Assembly: GCF_009674665.1 (NCBI RefSeq)
Contig: NZ_WKJD01000019.1
Span: 1 to 64,000, forward strand
DNA from: Agromyces kandeliae
Lineage (GTDB): Bacteria > Actinomycetota > Actinomycetes > Actinomycetales > Microbacteriaceae
Direction of reading: 5' to 3'
Length of the DNA stretch: 64,000 nucleotides
The notes beneath the pieces were generated by a model. That model was not told the DNA's origin, made no database searches, and worked only from the letters and a program-made list of their open reading frames with translations. How positions within the stretch are numbered: the stretch's first letter is position 1; each line of letters begins with the position of its first letter. A program made the translations under genes and the position numbers. Below are positions 37,142-45,817 of this stretch, one piece after another.

Positions 37142-38260
37142 CTACGCGATCGTGGTGCCGAACGCGAGGCCGAGGACGTAGGTGACGGCCGCGGCGCCCA
37201 GGCCGATCGCGAGCTGGCGCAGCGCGCGCTTCAGCGGCGGCGCGCCCGAGAGCAGTCCGACGGTCGCGCCGGTCAGCAGCAGCGCCAGGCTCACCAGCAC
37301 CGTCGCGGTGACGGTGGCGGCGAGGCCCGACATCCCGAAGAGCCACGGCAGCACCGGGATCAGCGCGCCCGACGCGAAGAACAGGAAGCTCGAGATCGCC
37401 GCGCTCATTCCGGTGCCGACCGCCTCGTCGTCGTGCTCGAGCGTGCCGATCGCATCGGTCGGCGCCGCCTGACGTTCGGCGGCCTGCACGCGCGCGAGCA
37501 CGAGCGCGGCCTGGTCGACCGCCTCGTCGGGTGCCATCCCGCGTGCGCGGTACACGAGCGCCAGCTCGTTCGCGTCGAGGTCGAGGTCGCCGAGTGCGTC
37601 GCGCGCACTCGGGTCGGGGGCGGATGCCTCGAGCAGCTCGCGCTGCGAGCGGACGGACACGTACTCCCCCGCGCCCATGGACAGGGCTCCCGCAAGGAGA
37701 CCGGCGATGCCCGTGAACAGCACGACGGGTGCGGGGACGCCGGTCGCCCCGATGCCGAGCACGAGTGCGAGGTTCGACACGAGGCCGTCGTTCGCGCCGA
37801 AGACGGCGGCGCGGAACGTGCCCGCGAGGCGACGGCGTCCCCGTGCGGCGAGGCCGCGCACGACCTCGCCGTGGATGCGCTCGTCGGCGGCCATCGCGGC
37901 GGTCGCGTGCGGGTCGGTCGCGTACGGCGATCGCGCCTCGGCACGCTGGGCGAGCGCGAGCACGAAGATCGACCCGAAGCGGCGCGCGAGTCCGCCGAGC
38001 ATCCTGGTGCGGACGTCGGCCCGCGGGATGCCCGTCTCGTCGCCACCGAGGAGGCGCAGCCAGTGCGCCTCGTGGCGCCCCTCGGCCGCGGCGAGGGCCA
38101 GCAGGATCTCGCGCTCCTCGCCGTCGCGTCGCGCCGCGAGCTCCCGGTAGACGGCGGCCTCTGCTCGTTCGTCCGCGAGGTACCGCCGCCATCGGTCGCG
38201 GTCGGCTGCGGTCCCGCGCGGCTCGACGTGGGGGTCGCGCGCTGCGTCGTCGGCGGTCAT
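37142..38260 (-). CDS. Ferritin-like domain fused to VIT1/CCC1 iron/manganese transporter
   Basis: A 372-residue fusion. The first 140 residues are a rubrerythrin-like four-helix domain with two metal-binding half-sites (EAAVYRELA with EGRHEAH, and ADERIHGEVV). The rest is a VIT1/CCC1-type membrane transporter starting at FRAAVFGANDGLVSNLALVLG and including GALSMGAGEYVSVRSQ, with five helices. Such fusions (erythrin-VIT, as in MbfA) export iron or manganese and protect from metal and peroxide stress. ATG 38260; a candidate -10 TAGCCT lies at 38364-38369. Convergent with DUF3097. Confidence 0.9.
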   Translation of the reverse strand: MTADDAARDPHVEPRGTAADRDRWRRYLADERAEAAVYRELAARRDGEEREILLALAAAEGRHEAHWLRLLGGDETGIPRADVRTRMLGGLARRFGSIFVLALAQRAEARSPYATDPHATAAMAADERIHGEVVRGLAARGRRRLAGTFRAAVFGANDGLVSNLALVLGIGATGVPAPVVLFTGIAGLLAGALSMGAGEYVSVRSQRELLEASAPDPSARDALGDLDLDANELALVYRARGMAPDEAVDQAALVLARVQAAERQAAPTDAIGTLEHDDEAVGTGMSAAISSFLFFASGALIPVLPWLFGMSGLAATVTATVLVSLALLLTGATVGLLSGAPPLKRALRQLAIGLGAAAVTYVLGLAFGTTIA

Positions 38261-38380
38261 GGCGGTGTCTGCTCCATCGGTTCGCAGACCCCCGTGCCGC
38301 GGTGCGTCGGCGTGTCGGGCGCCTGCGTCGTCGCGTAGGTCGGCCCGGTCGGGCCGTCCGAAAGGCTAGCGGTGCGGATG

Positions 38381-38399
38381 GCGCGGCGTCATGCCGCGC
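38381..38399 (-). terminator. Possible terminator downstream of the Lrp-type gene
   Basis: GCGCGGC-GTCAT-GCCGCGC, a 7-bp stem about 60 bases past the stop of the minus-strand regulator. Confidence 0.3.
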
Positions 38400-38457
38400 G
38401 GCCGGATTGGCAGCATTTCGGAACGCCGAACGACTGCGTGCGGCGGGAACCGGTCGT

Positions 38458-38934
38458 TCAGCCGACGAGCTTCTGCCAGCCGTCGCCCTCGGCGTGCTCG
38501 AAGATCAGGTTCGTCTCGGTGTGGGCGACGGCCGGGTGGCCGGTGAGGTGGGCGAGCACGAATTCGCGCAGCTCCTCCGCGTCGCGGGCGGCGACGTGGA
38601 GGAGGTAGTCCTCCGCGCCGGCCATGTGGAACACGCCGATCACGCCCGGCAGGTGCGGTACCGCGTTGCGGAAGGCGTCGATCTCGCTGCGGTCGTGCTT
38701 GACCAGCCGGATCGCGATGAGCGCCTGGAGCGAGACGCCGAGTGAGACGAGGTCGACGTCGACGCGGTACCCGCGGACGGTGCCGAGGCTCTGCAGGCGC
38801 CGGAGCCGCAGCGACACCGTCGACTCCGCCACGCCGACCTCGGCAGCGAGCGCTGCGCCCGAGGCCCGCGCGTTCTTCGACAGGGCGGTGAGCAGGGCCC
38901 GGTCGACCCGGTCGAGTTCCGCTTTCTGCGCCAT
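38458..38934 (-). CDS. Lrp/AsnC-family transcriptional regulator
   Basis: A 158-residue regulator with the N-terminal HTH (LDRVDRALLTALSKNARASG then VAESTVSLRLRRLQSLG) and the C-terminal RAM ligand-binding domain (GVIGVFHMAGAEDYLLHVAARD). Proteins of this family sense amino acids. It is divergent from a Cys/Met PLP lyase with 108 bases between the starts. This is the usual arrangement for a specific activator of sulfur-amino-acid catabolism, so methionine or a related compound is the likely ligand (inference). The ATG at 38934 is supported by family length. Confidence 0.93.
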   Translation of the reverse strand: MAQKAELDRVDRALLTALSKNARASGAALAAEVGVAESTVSLRLRRLQSLGTVRGYRVDVDLVSLGVSLQALIAIRLVKHDRSEIDAFRNAVPHLPGVIGVFHMAGAEDYLLHVAARDAEELREFVLAHLTGHPAVAHTETNLIFEHAEGDGWQKLVG

Positions 38935-38985
38935 GGTCGAGACCCTTCCAATCACGCGTGCACTTTCTTCTACGATTCTCGCTGA

Positions 38986-39005
38986 TTCGCAAGTATCTTC
39001 GCAAG
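38986..39005. promoter_or_regulatory. Direct repeat TTCGCAAG x2 between regulator and lyase
   Basis: TTCGCAAG at 38986-38993 and 38998-39005, 12 bases apart, in the AT-richer divergent promoter region. Candidate site for the Lrp-type protein. Confidence 0.45.
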
Positions 39006-39030
39006 GCACCCGAACTAGTGACAGATTCTG

Positions 39031-39036
39031 TAGCCT
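39031..39036 (+). promoter_or_regulatory. -10 hexamer TAGCCT of the lyase gene, leaderless
   Basis: Six bases separate the hexamer from ATG 39043. Confidence 0.5.
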
Positions 39037-39042
39037 GCTCGC

Positions 39043-40278
39043 ATGCTGACACCGTCGTCGAACCTCGAGACCCGTGCCGTCCACGCTGGAATGGAAGGGG
39101 TGCACGAGGCGGGCTCCCACGTTCCCACCATCGATCTTTCCACGACGAATCCGCTCGGCGACGTCGAGAACGGCGGAATGTCCTACGAGGACCTCGCGAC
39201 GGGCGGGTGCCTCACCGAGGGCCGCTCCGCGGTCTACCAGCGTCTCTGGCACCCCGGCGTCGCCCGGTTCGAGGCCGCGCTCGCCGACCTCGAGGGCGCC
39301 GACGGCTCCGTCGCGTTCGCCAGCGGCATGGCCGCGCTCGCCGCGACGCTCATCGCCGCGACGACCGCCGGTACCCCGCACGTCGTGGCCGTCCGCCCGC
39401 TCTACGGAGGCAGCGACCACGTCCTCGAGAGCGGCCTGCTCGGCACGAGCGTCACCTGGACCGACGTCGACGGCATCGCCGCGGCCATCCGCCCCGACAC
39501 CGGTCTCGTGATCGTCGAGACACCGGCGAACCCGACGCTCGAACTGCTCGACCTCCGACGGGTGGCGGATGCCGCGGGCAGCGTGCCGCTCCTCGTCGAC
39601 AACACGTTCGCGACCCCCGTGCTGCAGCGTCCGCTCGAGCACGGCGCGACCCTCGTGCTGCACAGCGCCACGAAGTACCTGGGCGGCCACGGGGACGCGA
39701 TGGGCGGCGTCGTCGCGGGACCGACCGAATGGGTCGAGCGTCTCCGGCGGGTCCGCGCCCTGACCGGCGGCCTCCTGCACCCGATGGGCGCCTACCTCCT
39801 GCACCGCGGCATCCGCACCCTGCCGATCCGCGTGCGCGCGCAGCAGGAGACGGCCGGCGAGCTCGCCCGACGCCTCCAGGCGCACCCGGCCGTCGCCCGG
39901 GTCCGCTACCCGGGCCTGCCCGGACAGGACCCGCAGGGCCTCCTCGGCCGTCAGCTCGCGGGGCCCGGTTCGATCATCGCCATCGAGCTCGCAGGCGGCT
40001 ACGACGCCGCCTGCCGCTTCACCGAGGCCTGTCGCCTCGTGACGCACGCGGTCTCGCTCGGCGGCGTCGACTCGCTCGTCCAGCACCCCGCGTCGCTCAC
40101 GCACCGACCGGTCGCGGCGCATGCCAAGCCGGACGGCGGTGTCGTGCGACTGTCGATCGGGCTCGAGCACGTCGACGACCTGACGGCCGACCTGATGGCC
40201 GCACTCGACGCCGCGGCGGACGCTCAGGACCTCGGGCGCTCCTCGGAGCTCGCCGCATCTGCGGACGCGCTGGGCTGA
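39043..40278 (+). CDS. Cys/Met metabolism PLP-dependent enzyme (methionine gamma-lyase / cystathionine gamma-lyase type)
   Basis: A 411-residue fold-type I PLP enzyme of trans-sulfuration. The PLP lysine is Lys211 in LHSATKYLGGHGD; the cofactor loop FASGMAALAA and LVDNTFATPVLQRP are typical. Together with the divergent Lrp-type regulator this points to a methionine or cystathionine gamma-lyase, but the sequence alone does not settle the substrate. The N-terminal region (PTIDLSTTNPLGDVENG) is somewhat unusual. The start is fixed by a leaderless promoter. The last 55 bases overlap the convergent MFS gene. Confidence 0.9.
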   Translation: MLTPSSNLETRAVHAGMEGVHEAGSHVPTIDLSTTNPLGDVENGGMSYEDLATGGCLTEGRSAVYQRLWHPGVARFEAALADLEGADGSVAFASGMAALAATLIAATTAGTPHVVAVRPLYGGSDHVLESGLLGTSVTWTDVDGIAAAIRPDTGLVIVETPANPTLELLDLRRVADAAGSVPLLVDNTFATPVLQRPLEHGATLVLHSATKYLGGHGDAMGGVVAGPTEWVERLRRVRALTGGLLHPMGAYLLHRGIRTLPIRVRAQQETAGELARRLQAHPAVARVRYPGLPGQDPQGLLGRQLAGPGSIIAIELAGGYDAACRFTEACRLVTHAVSLGGVDSLVQHPASLTHRPVAAHAKPDGGVVRLSIGLEHVDDLTADLMAALDAAADAQDLGRSSELAASADALG

Positions 40279-41633
40279 TCCGACGCACCCGGGTTGCGGA
40301 TGCCGATCCACGACACGAGGCCGCCGACGAAGAGCAGCGCCGCGATCACGACCGCCGTGCGGCGGTAGCCGTCGACGTCCAGGGCGCCGGCGACGATGAC
40401 GCCGATGGACGCCACCGAGACGAGTCCTGCGATGCGGGCGACGGCGTTGTTCACGGCCGAGCCGATACCGGCTCGCGACGGGTCCACCGCGCCGAGGATC
40501 GCCGACGTCAACGGGGCGACGGTCATCGCCATCCCGAGGCCGACCACCACCATGCCCGGGAAGACCTGCCACCAGTACTGGACGGGCACGTCGACGACCA
40601 CGGTCAGCAGGTACCCGACGCCGACCACGACCGGTCCCGCGGACATGAAGAACCGCGGACCGAACTTCCCCCCGAGGGTGCCGAACCAGGAGCCGAGCAG
40701 CACGAGCAGCACCATCGGGGGCAGCGTGGCGAGGCCGGCGAGGGTCGCCGGGAATCCGCCGACCTCCTGCAGGAAGATCGGCAGCGCGAACAGGCCCAGC
40801 ATGAACGCGGCGTAGATGAACCAGGTCGCGAGGTTGCCGGCTGCGAAGTTGCGCGCACGGAACAGCGACAGCGGGAGCATCGGTGCGGGTGCGCGCCGCT
40901 CCCACAGCACGAACGCGACGAGTGCGACGACGCCCACCAGCGCGGGAACGAACACGAGGGGGTCCGCCCAGCCGAGGCGGCCCTGCTCGATGAGCGCGAA
41001 GACCATGCCGCCGAGGCCCACGACGCCGAGGGTCGCGCCGAGCCAGTCGACGCGAGCCCGATCCGGGTTCGGCTCGTCGCGGCCCAGCGGGCGCATCATG
41101 ATCAGGGCGACTGCGATCGGCAGCACGTTGATCGCGAACACGAGCCGCCACGAGACGAGGTCGACGAAGGCGCCGCCGAGGATCGGTCCGATGAGGAATG
41201 CGCTCGTCGTCCAGGCCGTCCACCGGCCGATCGCCCGGCCCTGCTCGGCTGACGGGAAGTTCGCGATGATGAGGGCGAGCGAGCTCGGCACGAGCAGCGC
41301 GCCGGCGGCGCCCTGCAGCGCACGCGCCACGACGAGCACCGTGCCGTCCACCGCGATCGCGCACACGATCGACGTGACGCCGAAGCCGTACAACCCGATG
41401 CGCAGCACCCGGAGTCGCCCGAACGAGTCGGAGAGCGATCCGGCGAGCAGGATGAGCGAGCCCAGGGTGAGGAGGTAGGCGTCGACCGCCCACTGCTGGA
41501 GCGTGAGCCCGCCTCCGAGTTCGGCCTCGATCGCCGGAAGCGCGATGTTGATCACCGCACCGTCGAGGAAGGCGATGAAGGCGACGATGATCGCGATGGC
41601 GAGCACGCGGCTGCGGCGGTCCATGGGCGCCAT
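40224..41633 (-). CDS. MFS transporter, DHA2 (EmrB/QacA) family
   Basis: Drug/proton antiporter-type permease of 469 residues with about 14 helices. Features are FLDGAVINIALPAI in helix 1, the motif A loop LAGSLSDSFGRLRVL, motif C-like GAAGALLVPSSLALI, and the RAGIGSAVNNAVARIAG stretch near the end. The substrate is unknown. ATG 41633 or 41624; neither has a convincing ribosome-binding site. Its C-terminal Ser/Ala-rich tail is encoded opposite the 3' end of the lyase gene (overlap 40224-40278), so the two mRNAs are antisense to each other there. Confidence 0.88.
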   Translation of the reverse strand: MAPMDRRSRVLAIAIIVAFIAFLDGAVINIALPAIEAELGGGLTLQQWAVDAYLLTLGSLILLAGSLSDSFGRLRVLRIGLYGFGVTSIVCAIAVDGTVLVVARALQGAAGALLVPSSLALIIANFPSAEQGRAIGRWTAWTTSAFLIGPILGGAFVDLVSWRLVFAINVLPIAVALIMMRPLGRDEPNPDRARVDWLGATLGVVGLGGMVFALIEQGRLGWADPLVFVPALVGVVALVAFVLWERRAPAPMLPLSLFRARNFAAGNLATWFIYAAFMLGLFALPIFLQEVGGFPATLAGLATLPPMVLLVLLGSWFGTLGGKFGPRFFMSAGPVVVGVGYLLTVVVDVPVQYWWQVFPGMVVVGLGMAMTVAPLTSAILGAVDPSRAGIGSAVNNAVARIAGLVSVASIGVIVAGALDVDGYRRTAVVIAALLFVGGLVSWIGIRNPGASDQPSASADAASSEERPRS

Positions 41634-41730
41634 GCTACGCCGCACGGGCGACGGCGTCCGGGGCCTTGGTCGCGGGCGTCCGACGAAACTCATCGAGCCC
41701 CGCGGATGCCGCGGAAGCCGCGGCGCGGCC

Positions 41731-43563
41731 TCAGCGCCCGGACAGCCGGCGGCGCAGCAGCTCGATGCGCGACTGCAGCTGCGTCACGGTCGCCTGGGCG
41801 ACCTCCGGGCCGCCGCACGCGCGCCGGAGCTCGGCATGGACGAGCGAGTGCGCCTGTCCCGTCTGTCGCGCGTAGAGGCCCACGAGGCTGTTCAGCAGCG
41901 AGCGCTGCTCCTTGAGCGTGCGGTACAGGGCCACCGGCTCGGCGCGCTCCTCGCCGTCGGCTTCCGCCGACTCCCCCGCGGCGAGCGCGTGCTTGCGGCG
42001 GTCGGATGCGCGGCGCGCCTGACGGGCCTGGCGGTGGCGGAGGAGCTCGCTGACCTGTTCGGGTTCGAGGATGCCGGGGATCCCGATGAAGTCGAGCTCC
42101 TCGTCGCTGCCCGGTTCGGCGAACGTGCCGAAGTCGGTGCCGTCGTAGACGACGCGGTCGAACGCGGCATCCGAACCGAGCGCCTGCCAGGTGAACTCGT
42201 CCTGGAGCTCGTCGGAGGCCGAGTCCTCGCGGTTCGCCGACTCGAGCAGCCCGTCCTCGAGGCCCGGATCGTCGTCGCCGTCCCCGCTGCGCCGGTCCAG
42301 CGCGTGATCGCGCTGCCGCTCGAGCTCGCCCGCGAGCGCCATCAGCACGGGCACGTTCGGAAGGAACACGGACGCGGTCTCCCCGCGGCGTCGGGCCCGC
42401 ACGAACCGCCCGATCGCCTGTGCGAAGAACAGCGGGGTCGACGAGCTGGTCGCGTACACGCCCACGGCGAGGCGGGGCACGTCCACGCCCTCGGACACCA
42501 TGCGGACGGCGACCATCCAGCGGCTCGTGCCCTCCGAGAACTCCTCGATCCGGCCGGACGCCTCCTTCTCGTCGGAGAGCACGACGGTGACCTTCTCGCC
42601 GCACACGCCCTCGAGGATCTCGGCGTACGCGCGCGCGGTCGACTGGTCGGTCGCGATGACGAGCCCGCCGGCGTCCGGGATCGCGTGCCGCACCTCGGTG
42701 AGGCGACGGTCGGCGGCCTGGAGCACGGACGGGATCCACTCCCCCGACGGTTCGAGCGCGGTCCGCCACGCCGCCGAGTGGATGTCCTTCGTGGCGTCCT
42801 CGCCGAGGCGCGCCTCCATCTCGTCGCCGGCCCTCGTGCGCCAGCGCATGCTGCCCGCGTAGACCATGAAGAGCACGGGGCGGACGACACCGTCCCGGAG
42901 GGCCCGGCCGTACCCGTAGTCGTAGTCCGTCCGCGAGATCCGGACGCCCTGCTCGTCGGGCGCGTAGTCGACGAAGGGGATCGGCGCGGTGTCGCTCCGG
43001 AACGGCGTGCCCGTGAGCGAGAGCCGGCGCGTCGCGGGCTCGAACGCCTCGCGGATCGCATCGCCCCAGGAGAGCGTGTCGCCGCCGTGGTGGACCTCGT
43101 CGAGGATCACGAGCGAGCGCCCGGAGAGGGTCAGCTCGCGGTGCAGCGCGGGCCGCACCGCGACCTGAGCGTACGTCACGGCGACGCCGTGGTAGTGCCG
43201 GGCCGAGCGCCCGTGCGCGTTGCGGAAGCCGGGATCGAGCCGGATGCCGACGCGCGCCGCGGCATCCGCCCATTGGCGCTTCAGGTGGTCGGTGGGGGCG
43301 ACGACCGTGATGCGATCGATGGTGCGTCGAGCGCGCAGCTCCGCCGCGAGGCGGAGTGCGAACGTCGTCTTGCCGGCGCCCGGGGTCGCGGCGGCGAGGA
43401 AGTCGCGCGGCTCGGATGCGAAGTACTGCTCGAGCGCCTCGGCCTGCCAGGCACGCAGCTTCGACGCGGTGCCCCAAGGCGCACGGGCCGGGAAGGAGGG
43501 TGAGAGGTGCTCTGCGGCCGAGGTGCCGGGCAGGTGGCTGCCGGATGGGGTCGCGTTGCTCAC
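41731..43563 (-). CDS. DEAD/DEAH-box helicase (SF2, UvrB/RadD-like core)
   Basis: A 610-residue superfamily 2 helicase. Motif I is AATPGAGKTTFALRLA, motif II LDEVHHGGDT, motif III SLTGTPFRSD, and motif VI FAQAIGRFVRARRRGE. The C-terminal 200 residues are helical, rich in Arg and Glu, and contain no domain that I recognise. Such helicases are widespread in actinobacteria and presumed to act in DNA repair or recombination. GTG 43563 is chosen because it lies 8 bases after a TACAGT hexamer; the longer frame upstream is not convincing. Divergent from the SGNH gene. Confidence 0.88.
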   Translation of the reverse strand: MSNATPSGSHLPGTSAAEHLSPSFPARAPWGTASKLRAWQAEALEQYFASEPRDFLAAATPGAGKTTFALRLAAELRARRTIDRITVVAPTDHLKRQWADAAARVGIRLDPGFRNAHGRSARHYHGVAVTYAQVAVRPALHRELTLSGRSLVILDEVHHGGDTLSWGDAIREAFEPATRRLSLTGTPFRSDTAPIPFVDYAPDEQGVRISRTDYDYGYGRALRDGVVRPVLFMVYAGSMRWRTRAGDEMEARLGEDATKDIHSAAWRTALEPSGEWIPSVLQAADRRLTEVRHAIPDAGGLVIATDQSTARAYAEILEGVCGEKVTVVLSDEKEASGRIEEFSEGTSRWMVAVRMVSEGVDVPRLAVGVYATSSSTPLFFAQAIGRFVRARRRGETASVFLPNVPVLMALAGELERQRDHALDRRSGDGDDDPGLEDGLLESANREDSASDELQDEFTWQALGSDAAFDRVVYDGTDFGTFAEPGSDEELDFIGIPGILEPEQVSELLRHRQARQARRASDRRKHALAAGESAEADGEERAEPVALYRTLKEQRSLLNSLVGLYARQTGQAHSLVHAELRRACGGPEVAQATVTQLQSRIELLRRRLSGR

Positions 43564-43667
43564 TCTGCAGCACTGTAGTCGAGTCGACCGACACGGATGT
43601 CGCGCGACGCACGCACGTGCAGCCGACACGCCGCACCGCCGCCTCGCGGGCTGTGCAGAATGGAGGG

Positions 43668-44471
43668 ATGGTCACGCAGCAGCATCCCTGGTCGAGATAT
43701 GTCGCGATCGGCGACTCGTTCACGGAGGGCATCGGCGACCCGGAGCCCGGCGTGCCCGGCGGCCACCGCGGGTGGGCCGACCGCGTCGCCGAGGTCCTCT
43801 CGCAGGGTGCCGACGACTTCGCCTATGCGAACCTCGCGATCCGTGGCCGGCTCATCCAGCAGATCATCGACGAGCAGATCGAGCCCGCGCTCGAACTGCG
43901 CCCCGACCTCATCACGATCTCGGCCGGCGGCAACGACGTGATCCGTCCGCGAACGGATCCCGATGAGATCTCCGCCCGCTTCGAGTACGCGATCGAGCGG
44001 CTCGCGCGCGACCGGGCGACGATCGTCATCTTCACGGGCGTCGACGTCGGCTTCTCCCCCGTGTTCCGGGGCATCCGCGGCAAGGTCGCGATCTACAACG
44101 AGAACCTCCGCGCGATCGCGCAGAAGCACGACTGCCTCGTCGCCGACCAGTGGGCGCTCGCCGAGATCCAGGACCAGCGCATGTGGGACCGCGACCGCCT
44201 GCACCTGAACGCGCTGGGTCACCACACCGTGGCCCGGATGGTGCTGCAGTCGCTCAACGTCGAGAACGACCTCGAGCCGATGAAGCCCGAGCCGCTGCCC
44301 GAGCGCTCGTGGCGCGAGGCGCGGACGGAGGACCTCTCCTGGGCGCGCGAGTACCTCGTGCCCTGGGTCATCCGCCGGATCCGGCACCAGTCCTCCGGCG
44401 ACCTCGTCACGCCGAAGCGGCCGGCGGCGGGACCGTACGCCTCGCGACCCGAGGCGAGGCCCGGCCACTGA
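43668..44471 (+). CDS. SGNH/GDSL-family hydrolase
   Basis: Serine esterase/lipase-type hydrolase of 267 residues. The nucleophile motif is AIGDSFTEGIGD (block I), with oxyanion Gly and Asn in ISAGGNDVIR (block III) and the catalytic D-x-x-H in WDRDRLHLNALGH. No signal peptide, so it is probably intracellular. The last 60 residues are basic and Pro-rich. ATG 43668 follows GGAGGG directly; CAGAAT lies 6 bases upstream, so leaderless initiation is also possible. Substrate unknown. Confidence 0.92.
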   Translation: MVTQQHPWSRYVAIGDSFTEGIGDPEPGVPGGHRGWADRVAEVLSQGADDFAYANLAIRGRLIQQIIDEQIEPALELRPDLITISAGGNDVIRPRTDPDEISARFEYAIERLARDRATIVIFTGVDVGFSPVFRGIRGKVAIYNENLRAIAQKHDCLVADQWALAEIQDQRMWDRDRLHLNALGHHTVARMVLQSLNVENDLEPMKPEPLPERSWREARTEDLSWAREYLVPWVIRRIRHQSSGDLVTPKRPAAGPYASRPEARPGH

Positions 44472-44486
44472 CGCGCGGCGACTCGG

Positions 44487-45794
44487 TCAGCCGGCGGGGG
44501 GCTCCGCCACGGCGCCCTCGTCGAGTGCGCCCGGGTTCGACAGGCGCCACCACGCGCCCGGGTCCTCGAGTGCACCGTCGACCGCGAGCGGCACCTCGAT
44601 GACCTGGGTGCCGGCCGTGACCGTCGCGACGCCGACCTCCGCGCCGTCGTCGACGAGGCGCAGGGGCCCGGCCTCGACGGCGATGTCGACGGGCGTGTCC
44701 GACCAGACGACGACGGTCGCCCCCTCGGTCGTGACGGCCTCGGCCGTGTCGCCCCACGGCGTCGCGTACGCGGCGAGCGGCCGACCGGCCTCGAGCGCGA
44801 CGACCTCGTGGAACCCGGGCCCGATCGAGTCGACGAGCCCTGCGACGGCCCCGCGCACGAGCGCGTGCGTGTCGCCGCCGAGCACCACGCCGACCAATGT
44901 GACGGAGCTCTCGCCGACCGCCACGTCTGCGGAGAAGAGCAGGTTCGCCGCGTCATCCGTCGTGCCCGTCTTGATGCCGTCGATGCCGTGCGTGCCGAGC
45001 AGCCGGTTCGAGTTCTCGATCGTGCCGAGTTCCGGGATGGCGACCGACCGGGTGGCGACGATCTGGGCGAGCGTCGGGTTCTCGAGCGCGATCTCGCCGA
45101 GCCGGACGAGGTCGGCGGCGGTGCTGACGTCGTCGAGCGAGAGACCGCTCGTGTCCACCACGCGCGTCTCGGTCAGCCCGTGTCCGGACAGCCACGCGGA
45201 CGCCCGCTCGAGGTACCCGTCGACCGAACCGAACGCCCAGTTCGCGAGCGAGATGCTGTAGTTGTTGCCCGACGGCAGCATCATCGCCTCGAGGCTCTCC
45301 TTCAGCGAGAGCTCGGAACCGGCGACGACCGGCGCGACGGAACCGTTCTGGGCGACCATGTCCCAGTAGATGTCGACGTCGGCGTCGGTGTAGGCGATCT
45401 GCGGGCCGCCCTCGCCGGCGGGGATCGGGTGCTCCTCGAGCACGACGAGCGCCGTGATGACCTTGGCGATGCTCGCCATCGGCATCGGGGTGTCCTCGCC
45501 CCCTGCGGCCATCAGGCCGTCGAACCCGACGGCGCCGACCGCCCACGTGCCGAACCCGGGCTGGGCGACCTCCTGGGCCTGCGCGGCGATCGGCGCGGGG
45601 TCGGCGATCGCGGGCTCCGCGGCCGGGACCGGTGCGCCGAGCGCCGACGAGGTGTACATGCCGCCGCCGATGAACAGCCCGAGGAGGACGGCGAGGACGG
45701 CGACCGCGACGATCCGCCGCCGCCGGTAGACCGCGGCCGACGGCTTCGGGGGTCGCGTCGGGGTGGGCGGAGCCGGGTCGAGCGTGCGAGACAT
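44487..45794 (-). CDS. D-alanyl-D-alanine carboxypeptidase (class C low-molecular-weight PBP)
   Basis: Peptidoglycan-trimming enzyme of 435 residues. A cytoplasmic Pro-rich N-terminus is followed by one membrane helix (IVAVAVLAVLLGLFIGGGMY), so the protein is membrane-anchored with the domain outside. The catalytic motifs are SIAK (SxxK), SGNN (SxN) and KTGT, in the order of DacA/DacB S11 peptidases. A C-terminal beta domain follows. ATG 45794 is preceded at 7 bases by TATCCT, a leaderless promoter. Runs in the opposite direction to the SGNH gene. Confidence 0.92.
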   Translation of the reverse strand: MSRTLDPAPPTPTRPPKPSAAVYRRRRIVAVAVLAVLLGLFIGGGMYTSSALGAPVPAAEPAIADPAPIAAQAQEVAQPGFGTWAVGAVGFDGLMAAGGEDTPMPMASIAKVITALVVLEEHPIPAGEGGPQIAYTDADVDIYWDMVAQNGSVAPVVAGSELSLKESLEAMMLPSGNNYSISLANWAFGSVDGYLERASAWLSGHGLTETRVVDTSGLSLDDVSTAADLVRLGEIALENPTLAQIVATRSVAIPELGTIENSNRLLGTHGIDGIKTGTTDDAANLLFSADVAVGESSVTLVGVVLGGDTHALVRGAVAGLVDSIGPGFHEVVALEAGRPLAAYATPWGDTAEAVTTEGATVVVWSDTPVDIAVEAGPLRLVDDGAEVGVATVTAGTQVIEVPLAVDGALEDPGAWWRLSNPGALDEGAVAEPPAG

Positions 45795-45801
45795 CCGTTG
45801 C

Positions 45802-45807
45802 AGGATA
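45802..45807 (-). promoter_or_regulatory. -10 hexamer TATCCT of the carboxypeptidase gene, leaderless
   Basis: Seven bases separate the hexamer from ATG 45794 on the minus strand; no ribosome-binding site is present. Confidence 0.5.
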
Positions 45808-45817
45808 CCCAGCCGAC

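Noticed and set aside
41731-43563. Helicase as part of a restriction or phage-defence system
   Set aside because: No nuclease, methyltransferase or other defence gene adjoins it, and its neighbours are housekeeping genes; treated as a stand-alone helicase.
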